7,769 nucleotides of DNA from an uncultured Clostridia bacterium (GTDB lineage: Bacteria; Bacillota; Clostridia; Oscillospirales; Ruminococcaceae), in NCBI GenBank assembly GCA_947588775.1, contig CANPZQ010000092.1, positions 1-7,769 of the forward strand, read 5' to 3'. Each line of letters opens with the position of its first letter. Within the stretch, counting starts at the first letter, position 1. The notes under the pieces were generated by a model that saw only the letters and a list, made by a program, of their open reading frames with translations, searched no databases and was not told where the DNA came from. Shown piece by piece: positions 1 through 6,247 of this stretch. A program made the position numbers and the translations under genes.

Positions 1-507
1 CACTGCGTTCAGGACGACACTTCCGGGCATTTGGCGGAAAAATTCCTGCTAGAGCTCTGCTACTCCGGCGAGCAGGAATCCGAGGATTTCACCTTCAAAA
101 AGGTCGCTTTCAAGGAGAACTGGCACATCGAACAAGATAATAAATATGACTATGCAATCGCGGTTCTGGACAAGCCGTCAAGCGTCGAAAAACCGCTGAA
201 ATTCACGACCGAAAGCCCGCTCGGCAAGACAGTCACCGCGATGGGCTACCCGCTCGATTACTACGGCGGCGCGCAGATGATGTACATAAACGGCGCGGTT
301 TCGGTGCGCGGCGACACATGGACGATTATCGGCGGAAAGCTGACGAACGGCGCATCGGGCGGCGCATGGGTTCTCGGCGACAACGAAACCGCCGTCGGCC
401 TCAATTCCTTCTCAACCAAGACCTCAAAGGGCGGAATTTATATGGGCTCGCCAAAATTCGATAGCGAATTTAACAGCTTATATGAATATGCACTTACTTT
501 ACGGTAA
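1..507 (+). CDS. Trypsin-like (chymotrypsin-fold) serine protease, 5' end cut by the window edge
   Basis: The reading frame is open from base 1 to the TAA at 505-507, giving 168 residues that are the C-terminal catalytic part of a serine endopeptidase. The first codon is the catalytic His: HCVQD here matches the TAAHCVQD of the next gene. The Asp is D50 of the visible part (KYDYAIAVLD), and the nucleophile is S119 in GASGGAW (codon 355-357), so the triad looks complete. Only two Cys are visible, next to the His and at visible residue 20, and both are conserved in the neighbouring paralogue. The protein aligns with that paralogue along its whole visible length with about one residue of gap, so the two genes arose by tandem duplication. 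The N-terminal region lies outside the window, so a signal or propeptide cannot be judged. The family cleaves peptide bonds; the substrate is unknown. An internal Met at 31 is not a plausible start because it would remove the His. Confidence 0.85.
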   Translation, partial: HCVQDDTSGHLAEKFLLELCYSGEQESEDFTFKKVAFKENWHIEQDNKYDYAIAVLDKPSSVEKPLKFTTESPLGKTVTAMGYPLDYYGGAQMMYINGAVSVRGDTWTIIGGKLTNGASGGAWVLGDNETAVGLNSFSTKTSKGGIYMGSPKFDSEFNSLYEYALTLR

Positions 508-520
508 GGGGGCGTTTTGA

Positions 521-1345
521 ATGGATATTGACCAAAGACCCGGCCGCTTCACGGCGATGGAGCTCAATAATTTAGATAACTCCGATATTGATATTTTGCA
601 ATATTGGACGCCCGAGCGTAAGGCTCTTGCAACGCCCGTTGCAATGGAATTTGACGGCGACGCCGCGATGACTGAGCTTCCCGAAGCTTTGGAGCCCGCG
701 ACCGATCCCGTTCAGGCGGATTTGGGAAAAATGCCCTTTACGGCGGGCGGAAAGCTCTATTATACACTAAATGGCAAGAATTTTGTTGCCAGCGGAAACA
801 TTTTCATGCGCAGAAACATGGTTCTGACCGCCGCGCACTGCGTTCAGGACAAGAAAACCGGAAATCTGGCGGAAAATTTCCTCTTCGCGCAGTGCTACTC
901 GGGCGAACAGGCTTCCGACAATTTCACATTCAGAACCGTCGCGCTGAAGGAAAACTGGTATCTCAAAAAGGACGTCGCGTTCGACTACGCGATTGCAATT
1001 ATTGACAAAAACTCACAATTCGGCGAACCGCTCCGCTATACAATCGACCCCGATATTGAGGGGCGCGCGGTGACGTCGATGGGTTATCCGGTTGAATATT
1101 ACGGCGGCGCGCAGATGATGTATACAAAAGGCACGCTTACCGCGCGGCAGAACCACTGGATTATGCCGGGGAGCAAGATGGGGCCGGGCTCGTCGGGCGG
1201 CGCATGGGTGCTTTCGGATGGCGTTACAGCCGTCGGCCTGAACGCATACGTTGTAAGGTCGGGAAGCCAAATCGCATATTCCGGCTCGCCGAAATTCGAT
1301 ATTGAATTTGAAAAGTTATATAAATATGCACTGACGTTGATTTAG
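521..1345 (+). CDS. Trypsin-like serine protease with propeptide-like N-terminus and no visible signal peptide
   Basis: This is a complete 274-residue protein. An AAGGGGG ribosome site (506-512) overlaps the upstream stop and sits 8 nt before ATG 521. Residues 1-70 are acidic and mostly low in hydrophobicity. They include YWTPERKALATP (28-39), a motif I recognise from N-terminal pro-regions of actinobacterial secreted trypsin-like peptidases. The catalytic domain begins near residue 70 (GKMPFTAGGKLYYT). The triad is H106 (LTAAHC), D155 (FDYAIAII) and S225 (GSSGGAW). C107 and C125 are the only Cys and could form a disulfide, but the pattern is not that of mammalian trypsin. There is no hydrophobic signal peptide at the annotated start, which is odd for this usually exported family. 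Either export is by another route, the protein acts inside the cell, or the family assignment of the N-terminus is misleading. It is 13 nt downstream of its paralogue and 7 nt upstream of the next gene, so co-transcription is likely. Confidence 0.88.
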   Translation: MDIDQRPGRFTAMELNNLDNSDIDILQYWTPERKALATPVAMEFDGDAAMTELPEALEPATDPVQADLGKMPFTAGGKLYYTLNGKNFVASGNIFMRRNMVLTAAHCVQDKKTGNLAENFLFAQCYSGEQASDNFTFRTVALKENWYLKKDVAFDYAIAIIDKNSQFGEPLRYTIDPDIEGRAVTSMGYPVEYYGGAQMMYTKGTLTARQNHWIMPGSKMGPGSSGGAWVLSDGVTAVGLNAYVVRSGSQIAYSGSPKFDIEFEKLYKYALTLI

Positions 1346-1349
1346 GAGG
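1344..1349 (+). promoter_or_regulatory. Ribosome binding site AGGAGG overlapping the protease stop codon
   Basis: A perfect AGGAGG lies across the TAG stop (1343-1345) of the second protease. It is 3 nt before ATG 1353 and 6 nt before the adjacent ATG 1356. The second spacing is the more usual one, so 1356 may be the real start. The overlap of stop and ribosome site suggests that terminating ribosomes re-initiate directly on the small gene. Confidence 0.8.
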
Positions 1350-1352
1350 TTA

Positions 1353-1718
1353 ATGATGGAAACTGTACGTTACTTCAAGCTTGAAAACGACGGCGCGTTC
1401 GTCGCGCAGATAGTTATCGAATATAAGGAACGCCACACCGACGGGCAGGGGAATGTGAGCTACCCGGGCGAATGGAAGAGCTGGTACAGCGCGGGATACC
1501 GCGATATTCTGCAATACGGCGAGCGTTCGGTAGACCTTGCAACCGACTCGAATATCCCGCTCGGCTCGCAGGTAAGGCTCCATGTCTACGTCGCCGCGGG
1601 CTACTCGAATCCCGCCGTTCAGCAGTATGTTTTCGACAAGGCTGGCGGCGAACAGGCAGTTTACGAGATTAGCGGAACAACCTTAAACAACTTTCTTAAG
1701 CTTGTTTCCCACGGATGA
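1353..1718 (+). CDS. Hypothetical 121-residue, probably all-beta protein
   Basis: I do not recognise this protein. It reads MMETVRYFKLENDG at the N-terminus, and the second Met (ATG 1356) is an equally good or better start by ribosome-site spacing. The sequence alternates hydrophobic and polar residues in short blocks (VRYFKLEN, AFVAQIVIEYK, QVRLHVYVAAGY, QQYVFDKAG, QAVYEISGTTLNNFLKL), separated by Gly/Asp/Asn turns. This suggests a small beta-sandwich or barrel. It is rich in Tyr and Trp (GEWKSWYSAGYRDI, residues 39-52), has no Cys, no signal peptide and no membrane segment. It is the last gene of the protease operon, directly before a terminator. Its very tight coupling to the second protease suggests that the two products are made in proportion. 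A role as substrate, inhibitor or binding partner of the proteases is possible but is inference only. Confidence 0.75.
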   Translation: MMETVRYFKLENDGAFVAQIVIEYKERHTDGQGNVSYPGEWKSWYSAGYRDILQYGERSVDLATDSNIPLGSQVRLHVYVAAGYSNPAVQQYVFDKAGGEQAVYEISGTTLNNFLKLVSHG

Positions 1719-1737
1719 TTTAATTAAAAAAACAATA

Positions 1738-1769
1738 AACCGCCGAAAGCTCCGGCGGTTATATTTTTT
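1738..1769 (+). terminator. Intrinsic terminator of the protease operon
   Basis: A perfect 8-bp stem (AACCGCCG 1738-1745 with CGGCGGTT 1753-1760) closes a 7-nt loop and is followed by an A/T stretch ending in six T (1764-1769). It begins 19 nt after the stop of the 121-residue gene. An A-run on the other side (1725-1732) gives a weaker U-run on the opposite strand, so it may also act as a back-up for the converging ABC operon. Confidence 0.85.
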
Positions 1770-1771
1770 GC

Positions 1772-1804
1772 AAAAACCCGGCATAGCCAGAACCGCGCCG
1801 GGTT
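1772..1804 (-). terminator. Intrinsic terminator of the MarR-ABC operon
   Basis: On the minus strand, a perfect 8-bp stem (plus-strand AACCCGGC 1775-1782 with GCCGGGTT 1797-1804) is followed by a run of five T (the A residues 1772-1776 of the plus strand, partly in the stem). It starts only 6 nt after the ABC stop codon at 1811. Two separate hairpins therefore sit back to back between the converging operons. Confidence 0.75.
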
Positions 1805-1810
1805 AATATT

Positions 1811-3751
1811 TTAGTCAAGCTCCTTAACTCCCGTATAGAGCTCGTAGTACCTGCCCTTCATTTCGAGGAGCTGGTCGTGGTCGCCGCGCTCGATAATCTC
1901 GCCGTTTTCGAGCACCATGATGGCGTTCGAGTTGCGGACAGTCGAGAGGCGGTGCGCGATGACAAATGTCGTGCGGTTCTTCATCAGTCGATCCATGCCG
2001 TGTTCAATGTGCCGCTCGGTTCTCGTATCGACCGACGAAGTCGCCTCGTCGAGGACGAGTATCGGAGCCTTTGAAACCGCCGCGCGGGCGATATTGAGAA
2101 GCTGCCGCTGACCCTGCGAGAGGTTCGCGCCGTCGCCCTCCAAAACGGTGTCGTAGCCGTTTTCAAGCCGCATTATGAAGCTGTGCGCGCTCGCCGTTTT
2201 CGCCGCCGCGACGATTTCTTCGTCGGTCGCGTCGAGCCGCCCGTAGCGGATATTCTCCTTGACGGTTCCGGTGAAGAGGTGGGTATCCTGCAAAACCATC
2301 GCGATATTTTCGCGCAGGAAATCGCGCTTGTAGTCCTTTATGCTCCTTCCGTCGATGGTAATTTCGCCTTGGTCGATGTCGTAGAAGCGGTTGAGAAGGT
2401 TGGTGACGGTGGTTTTTCCCGCGCCGGTCGAGCCGACGAACGCGATTTTCTGTCCGGGATGCGCGTAGAGGCTGATATGCTTGAGAACCGTTTTTTCGGG
2501 AACATATCCGAAGGTAACGTCATTGAGAACGACCTCGCCCTGAATGGGTTCCTCGACCGCGTCGGGGGAGTCGGGTGCTTCGGGAGCGGTATCCATCACC
2601 TCGAACACGCGTTCCGCGCCCGCGAGAGCTGCAAAGAGCGTCGAGGTCTGCTGCGAGAGCATGTTAATCGGCATAGAGAACTGCCGCGAGTAGTTTGCGA
2701 AGATTGTAAGCGCGCCCGCGGAGAGCTTTCCGAAAATCATCAGAATGCCGCCGACGCCGATGGTAACGGCGTAGCTGATTTGGGAGGTGTTGCCCATAAT
2801 CGGGCCCATAACGCCGCCCCAGAACTGCGCTCTGAACTGTTTGTCGCGCATGTCGTCGTTGAGCGCGTCGAACTCGTCGATGCAGATTTGCTCATGGTTG
2901 AACACCTTGACGACCTTCTGGCCGGTAACGGTTTCTTCGGTGTAGCCGTTCACCGCGCCGAGAGCAGCCTGCTGGCCGCTGTAGTATTTAGAGGATACTT
3001 TTGCGATAGCTCCGCCGCCGAGGGCGAAAATCGGGATAAACACGACGGTAATCATCGTAAGCACCCAGTTGGTTGTAATCATGAAAACGAAGGTGCCGAC
3101 GAGCTGAATCGCCCCCGAAAACAGAGAGGTGAGCGAGTTGTTTATCATAACGTCGATGTTGTCGATGTCGTTTGTGAAGCGCGACATGATTTCGCCGGTG
3201 GGATTCTGGTCGAAGTATCTGACCGGCAGCCGCTGGAGCTTTGTGAAGAGGTCGTTACGGATAGTCTGAATCGAGCCCTGCGAAATCGAGAGCATGAGCC
3301 TCGCCTGTAGGAAGTTTGAGATAATTCCGACCGCATATATTACGGCGAGAATCGAGATTACCGAAACTATGTAGCCCATGAGGTCGGAGCGGGTCGCGTT
3401 TTCGCCGATAGGCCCGGTGAACACCGCGATGATTTTTTCGGCTATTTTTTCCATCGCCGACATATCGTACTTTTTGTCGGGGGAAACAAAAGCCGTGAGC
3501 TTGTTAATAATCGGCCCGAGCATATATGAGCCGAAGAGGCCCGTCACCGTCGAGCAGAGCATGCATATGACGACCGCGACAAGGCGGAAGCGGTATGGCT
3601 TTAAGTAGCCGAGCATTCGCGCGATGGTGCCGCGGGCGTTTTTCATCTTTCCGCCGCCCGAAATTCTCGGGCCTCGCGGACCGCCGCCCATTCTCATAGC
3701 CGCCGCTTTTTTGTTATACTGTTTCTGGAGCTGTTCAAGCGACCTTGCCAT
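1811..3751 (-). CDS. ABC exporter half-transporter, canonical ATPase subunit (TM288/BmrD-like)
   Basis: This 646-residue protein fuses a membrane domain to an ATPase domain (type IV exporter fold). Residues 1-40 are a basic, Gly/Arg-rich cytosolic tail. Six membrane segments lie at about 55-80, 125-150, 205-228, 229-252, 311-340 and 345-375. The ATPase has an A-loop Tyr (Y416), Walker A GSTGAGKT (440-447), Q-loop Q488, signature LSQGQ (544-548), Walker B ILVLDE with catalytic E569, D-loop SSVD (572-575) and H-loop H600. All catalytic residues are intact; only the signature departs from LSGGQ. It pairs with the upstream 584-residue subunit and would export drugs or lipids using ATP at the cytoplasmic membrane; the substrate is not predictable. 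The ATG at 3751 shares its A with the upstream TAA (TAATG), and AGGAGG (3762-3767) lies 10 nt before it inside the preceding gene, so translation is coupled. Confidence 0.93.
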   Translation of the reverse strand: MARSLEQLQKQYNKKAAAMRMGGGPRGPRISGGGKMKNARGTIARMLGYLKPYRFRLVAVVICMLCSTVTGLFGSYMLGPIINKLTAFVSPDKKYDMSAMEKIAEKIIAVFTGPIGENATRSDLMGYIVSVISILAVIYAVGIISNFLQARLMLSISQGSIQTIRNDLFTKLQRLPVRYFDQNPTGEIMSRFTNDIDNIDVMINNSLTSLFSGAIQLVGTFVFMITTNWVLTMITVVFIPIFALGGGAIAKVSSKYYSGQQAALGAVNGYTEETVTGQKVVKVFNHEQICIDEFDALNDDMRDKQFRAQFWGGVMGPIMGNTSQISYAVTIGVGGILMIFGKLSAGALTIFANYSRQFSMPINMLSQQTSTLFAALAGAERVFEVMDTAPEAPDSPDAVEEPIQGEVVLNDVTFGYVPEKTVLKHISLYAHPGQKIAFVGSTGAGKTTVTNLLNRFYDIDQGEITIDGRSIKDYKRDFLRENIAMVLQDTHLFTGTVKENIRYGRLDATDEEIVAAAKTASAHSFIMRLENGYDTVLEGDGANLSQGQRQLLNIARAAVSKAPILVLDEATSSVDTRTERHIEHGMDRLMKNRTTFVIAHRLSTVRNSNAIMVLENGEIIERGDHDQLLEMKGRYYELYTGVKELD

Positions 3752-5505
3752 TATTTGCCCGCCTCCTTTCTTTCGGAGTCGTTCTGCGAATAATAGATTT
3801 CCTGATACGGCTCGTTATCCTTAAGAAGCTGTTCGTGGGTGCCGACGCCCGCGATTTTGCCTTCGTTCATTACAACGATAATATCCGCGTCCTTGACGGA
3901 GGAAATTCTCTGGGCGATAATAATCTTAGTGGAATCGGCAAGCTCGCTTCTGAACGCCTCGCGAATCTGAGCCTCGGTCGCGGTATCGACCGCCGAGGTC
4001 GAGTCGTCGAGAATAAGCACCTTCGGCTTTTTGAGAAGCGCGCGCGCTATGCAGAGCCTCTGCTTCTGGCCGCCAGAAACGTTGGTGCCGCCCTGGTCGA
4101 TTTTAGTATCGTAGCCGTCGTGGAAGGAGCTGATGAACTTATCGGCCTGCGCGCTTTCAGCGGCGGCGCGGACTTCTTCGTCGGTGGCATTCTCGTTGCC
4201 CCAGCGAAGGTTCTCTGAAATCGAGCCGCTGAACAGGGTATTGTTCTGCAAAACCATTCCCACGCCCTCGCGGAGGTTATAAATCGAGTAGTCGCGGACG
4301 TTTATGCCGTCTACAAGAACCTCGCCCGCGTCGGCGTCGTAGAGGCGGGAAATCAGCGAAACAAGGGTGGTTTTTCCGCAGCCCGTCGAGCCGACGATGC
4401 CGACGATAGACTTCGCGGGGATTTTCAGGCTTACGTTGTCGAGAACGGCCTGTTCGCTGTTTTTATAGTATCTGAAGGTTACGTTGCGGAATTCGATTTC
4501 GCCGCGTGTTACGGTCGCCTCGGGGTGCTTTGCGCCCTCGTCGGAGATGTCCGGAACCTCGCAGAGGACTTCGCGGATACGCTTTCCGGAAGCCATCGCG
4601 CGGGAGGTGACCATAAAGAGCATCGAAACCATCATCAGCGACGAGAGAATCTGGGTGGCATAGGTTATGAACCTTGAAAGGCTGCCGACCTCCATTCCGA
4701 CGTCGAGGACGATTCTTCCGCCGAAGAAGATTATGCACATAACGGTTACGTTCATAACGAGCGTCATAACCGGCGACATCATAATCGTGATTTTCATCGC
4801 GCTCATCGCGGTATTTTTCAGGTCCGCGTTGGCGTTTGCGAATTTTTCGATTTCAAGCTCCTCGCGGGTGAAGGATTTTACAACCCGAACGTTCGTTACG
4901 TTCTCCTGAACGGCGGAGTTGAGGTTATCGACCTTTTTCTGCACAAGGGAGAACTTCGAGAAGCTGGATATTATAATAGTCAAAATCGCCGCAACGAGTA
5001 CCGGAATCGACACGGCGAATACGACGGAGAGGCTCGGGTTCATCGAGATTGCCATAATAAGCGCGGCAACGAGCATGCCCGGCGCGCGGATAGCCATTCT
5101 CAGCACCATATTTATAAAGTTCTGGAGCTGGGTAACGTCGTTCGTCATTCTTGTGACGAGCGAGCCTGTCGAGAACCTGTCGATATTTGCAAAGGAAAAT
5201 CCCTGAACCTTCGTAAATATATCGCGGCGAAGGTCGCCCGCGAAATTCACGGCTGCCTTCGCCCCGAAATATGAGCCTCCCACGCCCCCGACCATCATTA
5301 AGACGGCCATGCCTATCATTCCCGCCATAAGAGCCAGAGCCTTCGGCACTGTAAGCTCTCCGGCGTTCGCGCCGTTGATTATTCCTTCGAGAAAGACGGG
5401 CATTACGACCTCGCCTAAAACCTCGATAATCATGCACAGCGGCCCGAGTAGGAAGAAGGGCAGATACGGTTTAATATATTTGAACCAATTTGCTTTATCT
5501 GTCAA
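3751..5505 (-). CDS. ABC exporter half-transporter, degenerate ATPase subunit (TM287/BmrC-like)
   Basis: This 584-residue membrane-ATPase fusion is the partner of the downstream subunit. Membrane segments lie at about 14-42, 53-78, 130-155, 158-182, 238-263 and 277-303. The ATPase has Y346, Walker A GSTGCGKT (372-379), Q420, signature VSGGQ (476-480), Walker B VLILDD and D-loop SAVD (504-507). Two catalytic residues are changed: Asp (D501, codon at 4005-4003) replaces the Walker B Glu, and Gln (Q532, IIAQRIS, codon at 3912-3910) replaces the H-loop His. The same pair of changes is known in Thermotoga TM287. Its ATP site would thus bind but barely hydrolyse ATP, while its intact signature serves the partner's active site. 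The start is TTG at 5505, with AAAAGGAGG (5516-5524) 10 nt upstream; the next in-frame Met is residue 25, inside the first membrane segment. It lies 30 nt after the MarR gene. Confidence 0.93.
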   Translation of the reverse strand: MTDKANWFKYIKPYLPFFLLGPLCMIIEVLGEVVMPVFLEGIINGANAGELTVPKALALMAGMIGMAVLMMVGGVGGSYFGAKAAVNFAGDLRRDIFTKVQGFSFANIDRFSTGSLVTRMTNDVTQLQNFINMVLRMAIRAPGMLVAALIMAISMNPSLSVVFAVSIPVLVAAILTIIISSFSKFSLVQKKVDNLNSAVQENVTNVRVVKSFTREELEIEKFANANADLKNTAMSAMKITIMMSPVMTLVMNVTVMCIIFFGGRIVLDVGMEVGSLSRFITYATQILSSLMMVSMLFMVTSRAMASGKRIREVLCEVPDISDEGAKHPEATVTRGEIEFRNVTFRYYKNSEQAVLDNVSLKIPAKSIVGIVGSTGCGKTTLVSLISRLYDADAGEVLVDGINVRDYSIYNLREGVGMVLQNNTLFSGSISENLRWGNENATDEEVRAAAESAQADKFISSFHDGYDTKIDQGGTNVSGGQKQRLCIARALLKKPKVLILDDSTSAVDTATEAQIREAFRSELADSTKIIIAQRISSVKDADIIVVMNEGKIAGVGTHEQLLKDNEPYQEIYYSQNDSERKEAGK

Positions 5506-5515
5506 AACGTGAGGG

Positions 5516-5524
5516 CCTCCTTTT
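5516..5524 (-). promoter_or_regulatory. Ribosome binding site deciding a TTG start
   Basis: The minus strand reads AAAAGGAGG, then 10 nt, then TTG at 5505. No in-frame ATG or GTG exists between this site and residue 25 of the ABC protein, so TTG is the best supported start. The strong site may offset the weak start codon. Confidence 0.7.
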
Positions 5525-5535
5525 CTCCCTCGGGA

Positions 5536-5985
5536 TTAACCGCGGGACTTTACGTTTTCGGCCATTTTGCCGAGCAGGGTCTTAAGGGTTTCGAGCTCTT
5601 CGTCGGTTACGTCGGTGAAGAACTGGTCGTCGATGTCGGCATAGAGCTCGCGGGTGGTCTTAAGGAGCTTCGCGCCCTTGTCGGTGACGGTGATGTGGTT
5701 CATTCTCGCGTCGTCGAAGGACTGAGTGCGGGTGATGAGCTCGGCGGCCTCAAGCTTGTTGAGAGTAACGGCGACGGCGGCGGAGGAAATCTCGAGCTTC
5801 TGGGCGATTTCCTTCTGGCAGATGTTCTTGCTTGCCGCGATGAGGGCGAGCATCTGGTGCTGGCTGTTGTGGATTCCGAGCTTGGAAATCTGCTCCTCGG
5901 CCATAGCGCGGTGAACTCTGTTCACATGCAGGAAGAGGTTGACGACCTCGGCTACTGTTTTCTGTCTTGCGGTTTCCTTTTTCAT
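5536..5985 (-). CDS. MarR-family transcriptional regulator
   Basis: This 149-residue winged-helix protein starts at ATG 5985 (MKKETARQ), 8 nt after AAGGAAG (5994-6000). An in-frame ATG at 6060 would add 25 residues but has no ribosome site. MarR proteins are dimeric repressors (sometimes activators) that release or change DNA binding on contact with phenolic, antibiotic or oxidant ligands. An N-terminal helix (about 10-30) and C-terminal helices (about 104-147) would form the dimer part. The DNA-binding core runs from NICQKEIAQKLEI (54-66) through the recognition helix SSAAVAVTLNKLEAAEL (67-83) to the wing with the typical DDAR motif (residues 91-94) and TDKGAKLL. There is no Cys in a redox-sensing position typical of OhrR: the only Cys is C56. 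It is the first gene of the operon with the two ABC subunits, 30 nt upstream of them, so it very probably regulates their synthesis and its own. Confidence 0.92.
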   Translation of the reverse strand: MKKETARQKTVAEVVNLFLHVNRVHRAMAEEQISKLGIHNSQHQMLALIAASKNICQKEIAQKLEISSAAVAVTLNKLEAAELITRTQSFDDARMNHITVTDKGAKLLKTTRELYADIDDQFFTDVTDEELETLKTLLGKMAENVKSRG

Positions 5986-6069
5986 GGTGTTTGCTTCCTT
6001 TCTTTCATTTGAAATTTGGGTCCGGAGGGTGTGTGATAAGTAATAGATTAACAGGCACATTATTAGCCG

Positions 6070-6083
6070 GTTAATTTTTTAAC
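6070..6083. promoter_or_regulatory. Candidate operator GTTAA-N4-TTAAC at the MarR operon start site
   Basis: A perfect 5-bp inverted repeat with a 4-nt spacer (6070-6074 and 6079-6083) lies 7 nt downstream of the -10 box of the MarR-operon promoter. It therefore covers the expected transcription start near 6083. MarR-type operators are short AT-rich palindromes in such places. The region is AT-rich, so a chance palindrome is possible. Confidence 0.4.
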
Positions 6084-6089
6084 GAGTTT

Positions 6090-6118
6090 ATAATAACCTG
6101 TTTTTTGCCTTTTGTCAA
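6090..6118 (-). promoter_or_regulatory. Sigma-A type promoter of the MarR-ABC operon
   Basis: The minus strand carries a perfect TTGACA (-35, 6118 down to 6113), exactly 17 nt, and TATTAT (-10, 6095 down to 6090; 5 of 6 consensus bases). The start site is expected near 6083, leaving an untranslated leader of about 100 nt before the MarR ATG at 5985. The near-consensus boxes indicate a strong promoter, consistent with one kept off by a repressor. Confidence 0.85.
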
Positions 6119-6149
6119 GAAGTAATATTGCATAAATTATTCGGGATTT

Positions 6150-6166
6150 CGCGCAAGTTTTGCACG
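6150..6166. promoter_or_regulatory. Imperfect dyad upstream of the MATE promoter
   Basis: The 17-bp sequence CGCGCAAGTTTTGCACG pairs in 6 of 7 positions per arm (GCAA with TTGC, plus outer CG with CG, one C/A mismatch) around a 3-nt centre. It lies about 35 nt upstream of the MATE -35 box and 32 nt upstream of the minus-strand -35 box. It could bind a regulator of either promoter; no specific factor can be named. Confidence 0.25.
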
Positions 6167-6200
6167 TTTTATACTAATGTGAAAAGAATATGAAAAACTG

Positions 6201-6229
6201 TTGTATTTTATATTAAAATAGTGTATAAT
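6201..6229 (+). promoter_or_regulatory. Sigma-A type promoter of the MATE gene
   Basis: TTGTAT (-35, 6201-6206), 17 nt, and a perfect TATAAT (-10, 6224-6229) place the start near 6236, about 48 nt before the MATE ATG. The -35 matches only the conserved TTG. The -10 box overlaps a GTG at 6221 that could be mistaken for an upstream start of the MATE frame, which argues against that longer start. Confidence 0.75.
6204..6220. promoter_or_regulatory. Perfect palindrome TATTTTA-TAT-TAAAATA within the MATE promoter spacer
   Basis: Seven-base arms (6204-6210 and 6214-6220) around a 3-nt centre fill the gap between the -35 and -10 boxes of the MATE promoter. A repressor bound here would block RNA polymerase directly. 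The arms consist only of A and T, so coincidence cannot be excluded. Confidence 0.4.
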
Positions 6230-6247
6230 CATTGCGCACAAAACAGC

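Noticed and set aside
1741..1804. The two hairpins between the operons as a CRISPR or repeat element
   Set aside because: Each is a simple stem with its own U-run at the end of a converging operon; there is no repeat-spacer pattern.
2183..3310. A 375-codon open frame on the plus strand, opposite the 646-residue ABC subunit
   Set aside because: It is antisense to a clear ABC exporter, is rich in Arg/Asp/Glu/Val with no recognisable motif, and its length is explained by the codon bias of the real gene.
3745..4218. A 157-codon plus-strand frame opposite the ABC genes
   Set aside because: It is a shadow of the conserved ATPase domain on the other strand, without motif support.
4925..5437. A 170-codon Arg-rich frame overlapping the 584-residue ABC subunit on the same strand
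   Set aside because: It is an alternative frame of a clear transporter gene, with biased composition and no recognisable domain.
5986..6060. A 25-codon N-terminal extension of the MarR protein from ATG 6060
   Set aside because: There is no ribosome site before 6060, while ATG 5985 has AAGGAAG at proper spacing; the extension does not resemble a MarR N-terminus.
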